From a bacterium (GTDB lineage: Bacteria > Margulisbacteria > Marinamargulisbacteria > UBA817 > JAQBTH01): DNA of 48,655 nt. This document shows, in pieces, positions 32,559-42,195 of the stretch; position 1 is the stretch's first letter, and each line of letters opens with the position of its first letter. The translations under genes were made by a program, and so were the position numbers. The notes beneath the pieces are model-generated. The model ran no database searches, was not told the origin of the DNA, and saw only the letters and a list, made by a program, of their open reading frames with translations. Location of the stretch: the NCBI GenBank assembly GCA_027623425.1, contig JAQBTH010000004.1, positions 1 to 48,655 of the forward strand, read 5' to 3'.

Positions 32559-34086
32559 AAAACACACACCCACTGGCGCTACGACCTCCCCGGTTGCCAT
32601 TCTTGAAAATGGTGGATTATTGCTTCACGATTATGCCGTTTACCGATCGCCTGCTGGCGTTGCCTGGCACTATTACACGGACCCCTTTTTCTTTTTGAAT
32701 AAGGCCTTGAAACTGAATGACCTTCCTCGGCCAGACATTACTACCATTAATGGGAAGCGCATCTTTTTTACGCATATTGATGGAGATGGGTTTATCAACC
32801 CCACCTACTTTGATAGAGGAATGATGTCTGGTGAATCAATTTACAAGGAAATTTTGACTCGTTATCCCGAAATTCCATTCACCGTATCGGTCATCACCTC
32901 CGAAATTGATCCTAAATATAAGGGGTCTGCCGATAGTCACGCAATGGCACGCCGCCTATTTTTATTGCCAAATGTAGAGGCTGCAACCCACACCTTTTCA
33001 CACCCTTTGATTTGGGACCGCACCATCATTCCAGACTACACCGTGGATAGTTATGGCCGCGAAGTGCGGATTAAAACCTTTTCAAACAACGCCCTACTAA
33101 GCTGGCGACTACCCGGGTATTCTTTTAGCCCTGAGGCCGAAACAATCGGTTCAATACACACAATCAACACGCAATTACTGCCTGAGGGAAAAACAGCACG
33201 GCTTGTGTTGTGGTCTGGTAATACACGGCCAAATGAAACCACATTAAAAGTAACATCTGAGAACGGACTTTTGAATATGAATGGCGGTGATTCGCGATTC
33301 GATCCCACTCGCCCATCGTATCTGGGTGTTTCGCCCTTTTACCGCAAACTTGGAAATTATTACCAAATCTATTCGGCAAATGCCAATGAGAACTTATACA
33401 CGGATTTATGGTCGAAGCAGTTTGGCGCTTTTAAAAATGTGATTCAGACCTTTGAAAACACAGAGTCCCCCAAACGTGTCAGTGCAATGAATGCCTATTA
33501 TCACTTTTACAGCGGCGAGCGACGTTCCTCATTACAAGCCTTACATGTCATTTATAATTACGCGTTAAAATCAGATGCCTTTATGGTGTATGCCAGTCGT
33601 TATGTGCAAACGGTAAATGGTTTTATTTCAACTAAGATTGACCGTATCTCACCGTCTAAATGGCGGGTGTGGGACACTGGAGAATTACGAACAATCCGCT
33701 TTGATTCGACTATGAACGTTGACTTGCCGGCATCAACAGGCGTCATCGGATTTACCCACATAAATGACGCGCTATATGTGCATTTAGACGCGTCTGACAT
33801 TCATACCATCGCATTAACTGACGCGGCACCACAATCGACTTACCTTATCTCAGCGAATCACGACGTGAGCATCATCAAAAACAAACCCAATATGTTGGAA
33901 TTCCGCGCGAGTAATTTGGGCGAGATGGTGGGTGAATGGGGTGGGTTTTTACCAAACAAAAACTATAGTGTGCGCTGGACGGGCAACGTAAATGGGACAT
34001 TGGTTAGCCGAAGCGATGCATTTGGGCGCGTTGCCTATCGTGTACCCGCCACAGGAAATGTAGATGTCAGGATACAAACGTTATGA
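32542..34086 (+). CDS. pelA: PelA-like polysaccharide deacetylase, C-terminal fragment
   Basis: PelA deacetylates the Pel polymer in the periplasm. Deacetylase motifs are visible: FFTHIDGDGFINPTYF for the catalytic Asp and metal site, and ATHTFSHPLIWD with the HxxxH metal pair. The first codon, ATG 32542, lies inside the second copy of the duplication, so this ORF has no signal peptide and would stay in the cytoplasm if made alone. The C-terminal 250 residues are beta-rich and end with WTGNVNGTLVSRSDAFG. The stop overlaps the next gene (ATGA). It is best read as the second part of one broken gene. Confidence 0.75.
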   Translation: MALLTLKHTPTGATTSPVAILENGGLLLHDYAVYRSPAGVAWHYYTDPFFFLNKALKLNDLPRPDITTINGKRIFFTHIDGDGFINPTYFDRGMMSGESIYKEILTRYPEIPFTVSVITSEIDPKYKGSADSHAMARRLFLLPNVEAATHTFSHPLIWDRTIIPDYTVDSYGREVRIKTFSNNALLSWRLPGYSFSPEAETIGSIHTINTQLLPEGKTARLVLWSGNTRPNETTLKVTSENGLLNMNGGDSRFDPTRPSYLGVSPFYRKLGNYYQIYSANANENLYTDLWSKQFGAFKNVIQTFENTESPKRVSAMNAYYHFYSGERRSSLQALHVIYNYALKSDAFMVYASRYVQTVNGFISTKIDRISPSKWRVWDTGELRTIRFDSTMNVDLPASTGVIGFTHINDALYVHLDASDIHTIALTDAAPQSTYLISANHDVSIIKNKPNMLEFRASNLGEMVGEWGGFLPNKNYSVRWTGNVNGTLVSRSDAFGRVAYRVPATGNVDVRIQTL

Positions 34087-36572
34087 GTCGTAGCGGTATT
34101 TTACTTATTATGTTTTTTGGTATTGTCGGTCTTTCGGCGATGCTTTTGTTACCTACGCGTTTTGATCTAGCAGAAGTCTACCAAAAAAGTCATCAATACG
34201 ATAAAGCCGCTGAAATGTTAGAGGATGTACCGTCGCATAATGTAATTCAAGACGCACGCATTGCCATTGCAAAAGCCAAACTATTATACGATTTGGGTGA
34301 CTATGCCAGTGCCAACGCGTCGATTGCGCCCGTGCAACATATGCTCCAATTTAGCAATGACCTTGTGCCGCTGCAACTGGCTCTCGCCCGAGCTCTTACT
34401 GACATCGGCCTACTTATACGCGCTCTTGAGAGATGGATTACGTTACAGCCTAACGATTGGGACGCCCGTGACGAACTAATCGAACTGTACTGGAAGACCC
34501 AACAACCCCAAAACGCGCTGCCTCATATTTTGACCTTACTAAAGGTACAACGCACTCGAGACGATCTTTGGTTGCAACTTGGCACCGCTTACTTGGCAGT
34601 AAATGAACCCATAAAATCGCTCAATGCATTAGAAACAGGGCTTACACGCGTGCCTGATTCCCAGCCATTATGGAGCACCTACAAAACCCATTTAAACGCA
34701 CTGGATCGTCGGGAACGATTGATTACTCTGAACGAACGTCTGATACGGGAAAACCCAGACAATGTAGACCTTTTGATTGAGCAAGGCGCACTTTATGTGG
34801 ATTCCGGGCAACTCGAAGAAGCCCGTCCGTTTCTTGTGCCATTGCTTGCGGTGCGTTCTCAACGAGACGACTTAATATATTATGGGCGCGGTCTTTTCAC
34901 TCAAAAACCCGAAATGGCGCTGCGCTATTTTACGTTTCTAACACAGGCAGCCCCCAACCGCGCTGACATTCGAAACAACTATGACATTGCGCTTCTTGTG
35001 AATTATCAATTCGACACGGCGTATGAGTCTCTTGTGGCTCATGCTGGAAAAACACCATCACCTAGTATTAGTGAACAGTATATAAGTCTGTTATATGAAT
35101 CTGGTCGAGATACAGCGTTTGTATCTGCCCATGTGGATTCTCAGGCCTTTTTAAACATGCCTGAATTGCAATACATTGCTGGCGTGTTTCTTTTAGGAAG
35201 TGGGCAATATTCCCAGGCAGCACAAACTGGGCGCACTCTTAGTTTAACTGACATGCCACAGCGTCGGTATTTTGAATTATGGATGAATGCGTTGGTGGCT
35301 CTTGAATTACCATCTGAATTGGTTAAGGCACTACAGCGATACACATATTTATGGCCCCATGATATTGCTAAACAATTGGAATTAGTCGATGCCTATGAAT
35401 GGAACAATCAATATGGGAAAGCCCAACAATTGATAGGTGAGTTAGAAAAAGAATACCCAAATAACCCACTCATCAATGAACTAGACGCGTCTCGGCGAGT
35501 TGCAGGCGAACCTGTCGGCATGCTGGATTTAGTCGATAATGCCTTAAGCCAAAACCGCTGGATGGACGCTATTTCAATAATTAGAGGCAACACATCGACG
35601 TTAAACGCCGGCGAACGGCAATATGTAAACAGCAAACTATTTGAAATCGCTCAACGCTACACCGTTGATTATGAATTTGGGGTAAACGCCCAAAGTATCG
35701 GGCCAGAATCAGAACGGGATATGGCTTATTCAAGCCATGGAAAATGGCGGCTACCGGGAGCATTTCGACGGGTTTATGTGGGCGCCAAACACTGGTGGCT
35801 GACTACCAGCAGAAGCGGGTTTAACGCCAAACGCCGAGAAGCGGCTCGTTATACGGCTGGATTAACCGGAACAGCGTACCAGATTATGGATTGGGACGTG
35901 GAAGCCGGTGGCTATTCCACATTAACCGAGTCGCCCTTTGCCCGAGCTGAATTGCGTACGCGCCTATCGGGTGGGGGGCAATGGCAGGTATCGCGCAGTC
36001 AAAATGAATTAATGGATTTGCCCTTTGATTTGCCCCTAAACAAATCGGTGGCGGACATTACCAGCACACAATTGTATCTGCCGTTAGGCCAGCGTTTTGC
36101 ACTAAGTGGGCGGCTGGTTCACCGCGATATACGGCAGTCCGAAACCGACCGACTTGCCAGCGACCAGCAGCGTGAATTTGGCATAGATTACAGTGTGTTT
36201 CAGTCGCCATACCGGGGCTATTCCCTGTTGAAATACTGGACGGTTGGTGTGGCGAGCGATCAGTACGACCGCGTGCACCAGGCCGATGGTGCCGTGGTGG
36301 AGCTATTAGACAATCGCAGCTTTGTGCATCTGACCAACAGTCTTCAATGGCAGTGGATGCGCACCCAACTTGTGGGTTATTTTTATTGGGGCATGCCCAC
36401 CTATAAAGAAGGTCATTTTGGTGATGTGGCCGGTGCCACCGCGCAATTCAACATTCTTATTCGCCCCACTTTTGTGTGGCGCACTGAATTTAATGTGGCT
36501 AGCGAAAAATCATTTAGTAATTCCGAAGACTCCTACTTTCGTTTTAGCACTGGGCTGAAGGGTGCTTTATAA
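34083..36572 (+). CDS. pelB: PelB-like TPR and outer-membrane barrel protein
   Basis: PelB carries Pel out through the outer membrane, with periplasmic TPRs that bind PelA. The protein has 829 residues, shorter than the roughly 1190 of Pseudomonas PelB. One N-terminal anchor or signal (residues 4-22) is followed by about 500 residues of TPR-like helices (AEVYQKSHQYDKAAEMLEDV, ASANASIAPVQHML). From about residue 545 the sequence becomes rich in Tyr, Trp and alternating residues (RRVYVGAKHWWLTTSRSGF, YRGYSLLKYWTVGVASDQYD) and ends in FRFSTGLKGAL, as a porin-type barrel would. It overlaps pelA and the receiver gene by a few bases. Confidence 0.78.
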   Translation: MSRSGILLIMFFGIVGLSAMLLLPTRFDLAEVYQKSHQYDKAAEMLEDVPSHNVIQDARIAIAKAKLLYDLGDYASANASIAPVQHMLQFSNDLVPLQLALARALTDIGLLIRALERWITLQPNDWDARDELIELYWKTQQPQNALPHILTLLKVQRTRDDLWLQLGTAYLAVNEPIKSLNALETGLTRVPDSQPLWSTYKTHLNALDRRERLITLNERLIRENPDNVDLLIEQGALYVDSGQLEEARPFLVPLLAVRSQRDDLIYYGRGLFTQKPEMALRYFTFLTQAAPNRADIRNNYDIALLVNYQFDTAYESLVAHAGKTPSPSISEQYISLLYESGRDTAFVSAHVDSQAFLNMPELQYIAGVFLLGSGQYSQAAQTGRTLSLTDMPQRRYFELWMNALVALELPSELVKALQRYTYLWPHDIAKQLELVDAYEWNNQYGKAQQLIGELEKEYPNNPLINELDASRRVAGEPVGMLDLVDNALSQNRWMDAISIIRGNTSTLNAGERQYVNSKLFEIAQRYTVDYEFGVNAQSIGPESERDMAYSSHGKWRLPGAFRRVYVGAKHWWLTTSRSGFNAKRREAARYTAGLTGTAYQIMDWDVEAGGYSTLTESPFARAELRTRLSGGGQWQVSRSQNELMDLPFDLPLNKSVADITSTQLYLPLGQRFALSGRLVHRDIRQSETDRLASDQQREFGIDYSVFQSPYRGYSLLKYWTVGVASDQYDRVHQADGAVVELLDNRSFVHLTNSLQWQWMRTQLVGYFYWGMPTYKEGHFGDVAGATAQFNILIRPTFVWRTEFNVASEKSFSNSEDSYFRFSTGLKGAL

Positions 36573-36958
36573 TGGAGACCATGACCGCATCACTTTTGAT
36601 ATATGATCAAGATTCCGTGGCGACGACTCAAATCGAAGCCGTGTGCCGCCAGTTGGGCATGACCACCTACGTGGCCGAACGCTTTAATGACGCCTTAGCA
36701 TTAGCTAAGGACACCCAACCCCATTTTATTTGTTCCGATTTGCTGATGGATGAGGGGGTTGGGTTTATCTGGCAAGCCAGAAGCGTCATTGAGCGCCCGT
36801 GGGTGCCAGCGGTGCTAAGCGCATACCGCGCGCTTAGCTCCAAAGAGCACCAAACCTTGTATGAATTACGCGCCGAACTCATGCTCAAACCTCTGCTGCC
36901 CCAACGCATCACGTCCATGATATACCAATTAGAAGGAACCCTTGCCCATGCGCACTAA
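36572..36958 (+). CDS. Stand-alone CheY-like receiver domain protein
   Basis: The protein is 128 residues, one REC domain and nothing else. Conserved positions are present: the acidic pair in YDQD (D12, D14), the phosphate-accepting D56 in ICSDLLMDEG, S83 in VLSAY and K106 in MLKPLLPQ. It could take phosphate and act by protein contact. It is encoded between pelB-like and pelD-like genes with overlaps on both sides; classical Pel operons have no receiver gene. A second ATG at 36581 is in frame. A partner kinase is not in the operon, but a kinase-like gene reads away from it upstream of pelA. Confidence 0.82.
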   Translation: METMTASLLIYDQDSVATTQIEAVCRQLGMTTYVAERFNDALALAKDTQPHFICSDLLMDEGVGFIWQARSVIERPWVPAVLSAYRALSSKEHQTLYELRAELMLKPLLPQRITSMIYQLEGTLAHAH

Positions 36959-38348
36959 TCGCTTTAACCCTCGCGCCATCGTTCTCGGCGCGTGCAGTTT
37001 GGCCGTCATTTTAGTTATAAACTGGATCACCCACCCCGAAAATCTGGGGTATATCCACGTGCATCCTCACCCGTTCTGGGTTGTCATTTTACTGATTGCA
37101 TTACGCTACGGCATTCGTGAAAGCGTTGTGCTGTCATTGTGCATTGCAGGGGTGTATTCTGGCTTTATTCTGTTTAACAACAGTGAGCCTTATTTCTTTT
37201 CGAGCATTACATTGTTTAATGATTTTAAAGACCCGTTTCTATTTATTTTGGTTGGTGCGATGGTGGGGGAATTATCCGAGACCAATCAACTTATTCGAAG
37301 ACGCTACAAAGAACGTTTGCGCTTTCGGCACCGGGCGTTCACCAAGTTACGCACCAAGTTTTTAGCAACAGAACAAGCCTTGCAAATCATTAGTGATCGC
37401 ATATCCGGTCAGTTCGCAGACGTGCTGGATTTATTTGATTCTGTATCGGCCACAAAAACCATGAGCGCCGATGCCACTGAAGCCCATATGTTGAACGTTC
37501 TACAACGGTTTTTACATGTAAATTCATTAACTTTATTTTCAGTTACCGGCACCTTGATTGTGCCAAAAGTACATATTCGCAATGGGCAGCCATCAGTAGA
37601 GCAACTACCTAATTTTGATCACGATGTATTAATCCAATCGGTTTTGACTAGCAAAAAGGAAAGCTATTTTGATGTCTTAGACGAAAGCGAATTAACGGCA
37701 CACCAAAGCGATGTTCTGCTAGCTGGCCCTATTTTTAATAGTGAGGGCCACATTACCGGAATTGTCGCTGTTGAAGACATCAATTTTCTTCATTACAACC
37801 CCACTACGTTTAAGCTCTTTCGCATTCTACTAAATTGGTGGGGGCATTTAATTGAAGAGCGCCGATTTTTGGATGAACTTTATGCGCAATATCACCATGA
37901 AGAGCATATCGGCATCCTGCACTACCGCTACTTTTTAAGGCGTGGGAAAATGGAATTTACCCGAGCGACACAATACCATGTCCCACTTACCATTGCCGTT
38001 ATCGAAGTGGAACATCCCGACCGCCTAAATAATTCCTTGTTTAACGAATTAACCTTATCCATATCTCACATTTTCCATTATTTTCTTGAAGAAGTGGAAA
38101 TGATTAGCTTTTATAAATCTATGGGGCAATTTGCCATTCTGTACCCTGCGGTTAGCTCGGATGTGGTTGAAACTCGTCTACAGAAGGTCATCGAAGAAAT
38201 TGATCGCTATGCCCTTCACCCGTATTTAGACACCGATGTGGCACTCACCTTAAAATATGCCATTGCCACCACCCAACGCCAATCAAATTCCTTTTCTGAG
38301 TTATTAGATGAAGTGGATACCAAACTGATTGAGGCAAAGGTTAAATGA
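36948..38348 (+). CDS. pelD: PelD-like inner-membrane regulator (GAF and degenerate GGDEF)
   Basis: PelD is the c-di-GMP receptor of the Pel synthase in Pseudomonas. Here membrane segments occupy about residues 10-107, a coiled helix lies at 115-150, a GAF-like domain at about 180-290, and a GGDEF-like fold at about 325-460. The GGDEF signature is replaced by SMGQF (391-395) in FYKSMGQFAILYP. The positions expected for the RxxD inhibitory site read E382 and M385, so the known c-di-GMP site seems absent. I chose ATG 36948 (AGAAGGA 10 nt upstream) over TTG 36942. It overlaps the receiver gene and pelE. Confidence 0.75.
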   Translation: MRTNRFNPRAIVLGACSLAVILVINWITHPENLGYIHVHPHPFWVVILLIALRYGIRESVVLSLCIAGVYSGFILFNNSEPYFFSSITLFNDFKDPFLFILVGAMVGELSETNQLIRRRYKERLRFRHRAFTKLRTKFLATEQALQIISDRISGQFADVLDLFDSVSATKTMSADATEAHMLNVLQRFLHVNSLTLFSVTGTLIVPKVHIRNGQPSVEQLPNFDHDVLIQSVLTSKKESYFDVLDESELTAHQSDVLLAGPIFNSEGHITGIVAVEDINFLHYNPTTFKLFRILLNWWGHLIEERRFLDELYAQYHHEEHIGILHYRYFLRRGKMEFTRATQYHVPLTIAVIEVEHPDRLNNSLFNELTLSISHIFHYFLEEVEMISFYKSMGQFAILYPAVSSDVVETRLQKVIEEIDRYALHPYLDTDVALTLKYAIATTQRQSNSFSELLDEVDTKLIEAKVK

Positions 38349-39289
38349 CGCATCCGGTTTTAGTAGGTGCCCTGATTGCCTTTAGTGCCTTTTCTTCTGC
38401 GGTAATATACCTGATATGCGGGCTTCTTGGGTTATCACATTTGCGGCTTTTTTATTGTGGCATGGCTATTTTCATTCCGGTTTTAGGCCCGATTTTATCC
38501 CTTACGATGATGATCAATCACCGTATGAGGAATCGGGAATATGCAGGGCACGACACCGATTGGCTTTATGATTATCAGCCCGGTGTAGATACCGCGTCGG
38601 AAGATATTTTCTTTGCCTCTAGCACCGCCCAATTACTGCAAAGGGAATTAATCGTCGAGCCCTATTTTGATATTATCCGTGGGCAAAATACCGCTCTCAA
38701 GCGCGCCCTTATTTCCCGATTAATGCGACAACCATCCCCCATTGCAATCTCAATTTTACGAGAAGCGGTTTCCGACGATTCCTATGGCATCCGTACCTAT
38801 GCCTCCTCAGCGTTACAACAAATCGAAAGCCAATTTCAAACAAGTATTGTGGCATTAAAGACGAAGCTGCGTGACGCTGCGCAAGATGCCGATTTGCGTT
38901 TTGATCTAGTAGCTGCCCATCTTAATTACGTGGAATCTGGCCTGCTTGAAACCCATCTATCGCGCTACTATTTACGGCTAACAGATTCCCTTCTTGAGGG
39001 GTTTAAACCGGATAATTTGAGTCATAAACTTAAGATTCGCTTTTATGAATTATCTGCCAAAAGCGCGCATTTTACTGGCAATGAGGTGCTGCAACACCGT
39101 CATGTGGATGCACTATTAAAATTAGACCCAAAGCACCGAGATGCACTGTTACAACGGTGTCAGCATGCGTTTTCAACACGAGACTTAATTACTCTTAAAA
39201 AAACATGCCTATTGTTAGACGATGATGCGGCAGACCCACAGACACAAGAGGCCGTATTATATTGGACGGGAGCGGAGCAACCCGCATGA
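38345..39289 (+). CDS. pelE: PelE-like membrane-anchored helical repeat protein
   Basis: PelE is an inner-membrane protein with two helices and TPRs that joins PelD in the synthase. This 314-residue protein has two membrane segments (about residues 5-29 and 35-57). A helical repeat region follows (IIRGQNTALKRALISRLMRQ, then AVSDDSYGIRTYASSALQQI and the TPR-like KLDPKHRDALLQRCQ). Length and layout fit PelE, and its place after pelD is the usual order. Sequence identity to known PelE is not obvious, so context carries much of the call. Confidence 0.65.
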   Translation: MTHPVLVGALIAFSAFSSAVIYLICGLLGLSHLRLFYCGMAIFIPVLGPILSLTMMINHRMRNREYAGHDTDWLYDYQPGVDTASEDIFFASSTAQLLQRELIVEPYFDIIRGQNTALKRALISRLMRQPSPIAISILREAVSDDSYGIRTYASSALQQIESQFQTSIVALKTKLRDAAQDADLRFDLVAAHLNYVESGLLETHLSRYYLRLTDSLLEGFKPDNLSHKLKIRFYELSAKSAHFTGNEVLQHRHVDALLKLDPKHRDALLQRCQHAFSTRDLITLKKTCLLLDDDAADPQTQEAVLYWTGAEQPA

Positions 39290-41214
39290 CCCAGACGCCG
39301 CCAGTAAACACTGATTTTAGAGTATTGTTACAAACGGATCGACCTCTGGCCATTATGCAGCTTGAAATGACTAACGATCCTGCTGTATCTGATATTGTGG
39401 ACGATATTATTGACCCAAATGATGCCCAACTTAACCTCGCCTTTCTGCGGCACTTGAGTCATTTACCCTACTTTCACTCATTACCCTATATTGAACCGCG
39501 CCTATATCACGCCAATCATACGGTTAGAAAGGTGGCGTTACGATTGTTTTCTGAAGCGCCGTTTGAACATCGTGAAACGGCAACACTATCGCTATTAAAA
39601 AGCTCGGCCGTTGATATGAAACAATTTGCATTGAAAGAGGTGACGAAAAATAAGGTTCAGTCCTGTTTAAATGACGTACTTGATTTACTAGATGAAAATG
39701 ACGAAGCGCTCCTTTCAAGCGTCGGGCTTTATCTTCAACAGAGTGATTTTCCAGATTTGGCCTCCATGCTATTGGATCGCCTGACGCATAGCAAAGGAAT
39801 TTTGGCGGTTATGCTGCTCAAAACCCTATCCAACCTACCTGGATTTACACGGTGGCGCAAACTTATTCCATATACCCAATCAAAAAACGATGATGTGGTG
39901 GGCGCGGCCTATTTTGCAATTGGTCAGGTTGGCAAACAACGCTCCATTCCTTATTGTTTGGCGCAACTGGACACTGTTTTAAGCGATAATACGGTGCGCG
40001 TCATCATCCAATACATGATGAAATGGCCAAGCCCGGAAGTGATTTCTAAATTTGCTGACATCGCCTTAGGGCATCCTAAATTTCGCATGCGCCTTTTAAT
40101 TAGCGGCGCCTTGGATGACATGAATGAACTGGCGTTATTACGGGGATTCTTAGATATTTTAGATGGTGCATCACCAATTAAACGTCGTGCGTTTGTTCTG
40201 AAAAAACTGGGGGTAAATCGGTTTTCTAGAAGCACTGAATTATTATGTGATGAACTCGCGTTTGAGTGGCGCTGGGAATTACGGCAAGCGGCATTAGAAG
40301 GACTTGTGGACTTGGCTGATATCGATTCCTTTGACGTGCTATTTGATTTGCTACGCCACTCCCCAATTCGAGAAGGGTATTTGGCCATGGCAGCGATTTG
40401 CCGAATGCCGCTCAATCCACTTCAGATCCAAAGCGTCACAAAACTCGTGCAAAACGGGGAATTGGGTGATGGGGTGATTCAGTTATTATTACAACGGTGG
40501 TCTAAAACAACATATGCGCACGAGTGGCCAAACAATTTACATCGCTTTTTATCTGCGCTACTGGGCCATACGAATCCCTATATTCGCGTAGAAGCCGCCC
40601 GTTTATATGCGCAATCCCAGCCCAAAACACAATGGGCGTATTTGTTAGACCGGTACTACGCCGAGCCTTTAGGCACATTGAGAAATGAATTAATTGCGTG
40701 TTTGAATAGGATTTTGCAACATGATATTAGTCCGATTATTCAGGAAATGTTAGGCAATGCGGATTCTGATACCATCCACCATCTTCAAGGGCTTTTAATT
40801 CATATGGAATGGGATCGCAATACGGTAAACCGGGAATTTAAATCATTAATTAAAATAGGAGCGAACTTGCAAGCTCATGAACGACCACGCTTTTATAAGC
40901 GATTATTTAACAGTTCTCCAAACGCAGCAAAAGGCATGATTGTTCGCGGGGAAGCATTGGGTGAAATCGCGCCTATTTTTATCGAAGAGTGGTTGCATTC
41001 TATTTTTCACTTGCATCCCTCTGCACAACCATCGGAATGGAAGACTCTCTTGCAGTACCTACCGACTGCGCAATACCAACATGCATTGCATTATTTTATT
41101 GAACAACGCGCGGATTGGGCGGCTCCGTCCTTTTTCAAGCTTGCCAATACTTGCGAAGACCGTTCTATACGGGCCATTATGCGACAAGGCATTCGTCGGA
41201 TGTTGCAACTATGA
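39286..41214 (+). CDS. HEAT-repeat protein encoded inside the Pel operon
   Basis: The protein has 642 residues from ATG 39286 and almost only alpha-helical repeats of HEAT type, for example HANHTVRKVALRLFSEAPFE, QSKNDDVVGAAYFAIGQVGK and GHTNPYIRVEAARLYAQSQP. There is no signal peptide or membrane helix, so it is cytoplasmic. It lies between pelE and pelF with a 4-base overlap to pelE. I know of no such gene in classical Pel operons. It could be a scaffold or a further relative of PelE, which also has repeats. GCGGAG upstream supports the start; an in-frame TTG at 39262 is less likely. Confidence 0.7.
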   Translation: MTQTPPVNTDFRVLLQTDRPLAIMQLEMTNDPAVSDIVDDIIDPNDAQLNLAFLRHLSHLPYFHSLPYIEPRLYHANHTVRKVALRLFSEAPFEHRETATLSLLKSSAVDMKQFALKEVTKNKVQSCLNDVLDLLDENDEALLSSVGLYLQQSDFPDLASMLLDRLTHSKGILAVMLLKTLSNLPGFTRWRKLIPYTQSKNDDVVGAAYFAIGQVGKQRSIPYCLAQLDTVLSDNTVRVIIQYMMKWPSPEVISKFADIALGHPKFRMRLLISGALDDMNELALLRGFLDILDGASPIKRRAFVLKKLGVNRFSRSTELLCDELAFEWRWELRQAALEGLVDLADIDSFDVLFDLLRHSPIREGYLAMAAICRMPLNPLQIQSVTKLVQNGELGDGVIQLLLQRWSKTTYAHEWPNNLHRFLSALLGHTNPYIRVEAARLYAQSQPKTQWAYLLDRYYAEPLGTLRNELIACLNRILQHDISPIIQEMLGNADSDTIHHLQGLLIHMEWDRNTVNREFKSLIKIGANLQAHERPRFYKRLFNSSPNAAKGMIVRGEALGEIAPIFIEEWLHSIFHLHPSAQPSEWKTLLQYLPTAQYQHALHYFIEQRADWAAPSFFKLANTCEDRSIRAIMRQGIRRMLQL

Positions 41215-41223
41215 GGAATGCAA

Positions 41224-42195
41224 ATGGTTGATGTGTGTTTGGTATTAGAAGGCACCTACCCCTATGTAATGGGGGGCGTTTCTGGGTGGGTGCATCGATT
41301 AATATCCAGCCTACCCAACATACGGTTTTCGTTGTTGTGTGTATTGCCATCTTCAAGTACCTATCAGAGCGCAAAATACCCTATTCCGCAGAATGTGGAA
41401 CAGATTTCTGAAGTTTACATTCAAGATACAGATTTAAGTCGCCGCAGTGGCGGTGGTTTAAAAGCCGACGCGTTAGATGCGCTAGTGACGTTTTATCGAC
41501 AGGCCCAGAAACAGGATTTTTCGTCGTTTGATCGCTTCTATGAGTTGGTTTGTAACCCCGAAACCCGTGGTATTAGCCCTCATGAATTGCTTAATACACA
41601 TACCGGTTGGGAACTATTGCGGCAACTTTATGATGCTGTCGGGGACAACACGTCATTTATCGATTTTTATTGGTCATGGCGTTACGCCCACCTCCCACTG
41701 CTTAATTTGTGCGATGCTCATATTCCCAAAGCGCACATCTATCACCCGATCAGCACTGGTTACGCGGGCCTCGTATCTGTGTTTGCCAAGCAACGCTACA
41801 AACGCCCACTAATCCTAACTGAACACGGCATTTACACGAACGAACGGCGCATCGAAATCGAGCAATCGGAATGGTTCTATGAACAGCAAGACCACAGCCG
41901 CGCGGTGCGCCGCAGTGCAGGTGCATTAAAACGAATATGGACACAGAAGTTTGAATTACTAAGTGCACTTACTTATCGTAATTGCGATGACATTCTAACC
42001 ATCTTCTCTGGCAATCGAAAAATGCAAATTGCAGAGGGTGCGCCCATCGAGAAAACACGGGTTATTCATAACGGCATTTCCATTGAACGTTTTATTGGCC
42101 TATCCAGTCGCCCTTCGCAACCCGATACCTTCCAGGTGGGAATGGTGGGCCGCGTGGTTAGCATTAAAGATATCAAAACTTATACGTGCATGTAA
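41224..42195 (+). CDS. pelF: PelF glycosyltransferase, N-terminal fragment (frameshifted)
   Basis: PelF is the cytosolic GT4 enzyme that polymerises Pel from UDP-sugars. The start is typical: MVDVCLVLEGTYPYVMGGVS. Also visible are LILTEHGIYTNERRIEIEQS and RVIHNGISIERF, ending in VGMVGRVVSIKDIK. There the frame breaks (around 42175-42181) and stops 14 nt later. The family sequence goes on in the +1 frame. I chose ATG 41224 (AGGA 6 nt upstream) over ATG 41218. Removing one A from AAAA, or restoring two bases after ACT, would join the parts. Confidence 0.85.
   Translation: MVDVCLVLEGTYPYVMGGVSGWVHRLISSLPNIRFSLLCVLPSSSTYQSAKYPIPQNVEQISEVYIQDTDLSRRSGGGLKADALDALVTFYRQAQKQDFSSFDRFYELVCNPETRGISPHELLNTHTGWELLRQLYDAVGDNTSFIDFYWSWRYAHLPLLNLCDAHIPKAHIYHPISTGYAGLVSVFAKQRYKRPLILTEHGIYTNERRIEIEQSEWFYEQQDHSRAVRRSAGALKRIWTQKFELLSALTYRNCDDILTIFSGNRKMQIAEGAPIEKTRVIHNGISIERFIGLSSRPSQPDTFQVGMVGRVVSIKDIKTYTCM

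Noticed and set aside
42029-42175. The upstream part of the ORF from 42029 as coding
   Set aside because: It is a shadow of PelF in the other frame; the family sequence in that frame begins only at about 42176.
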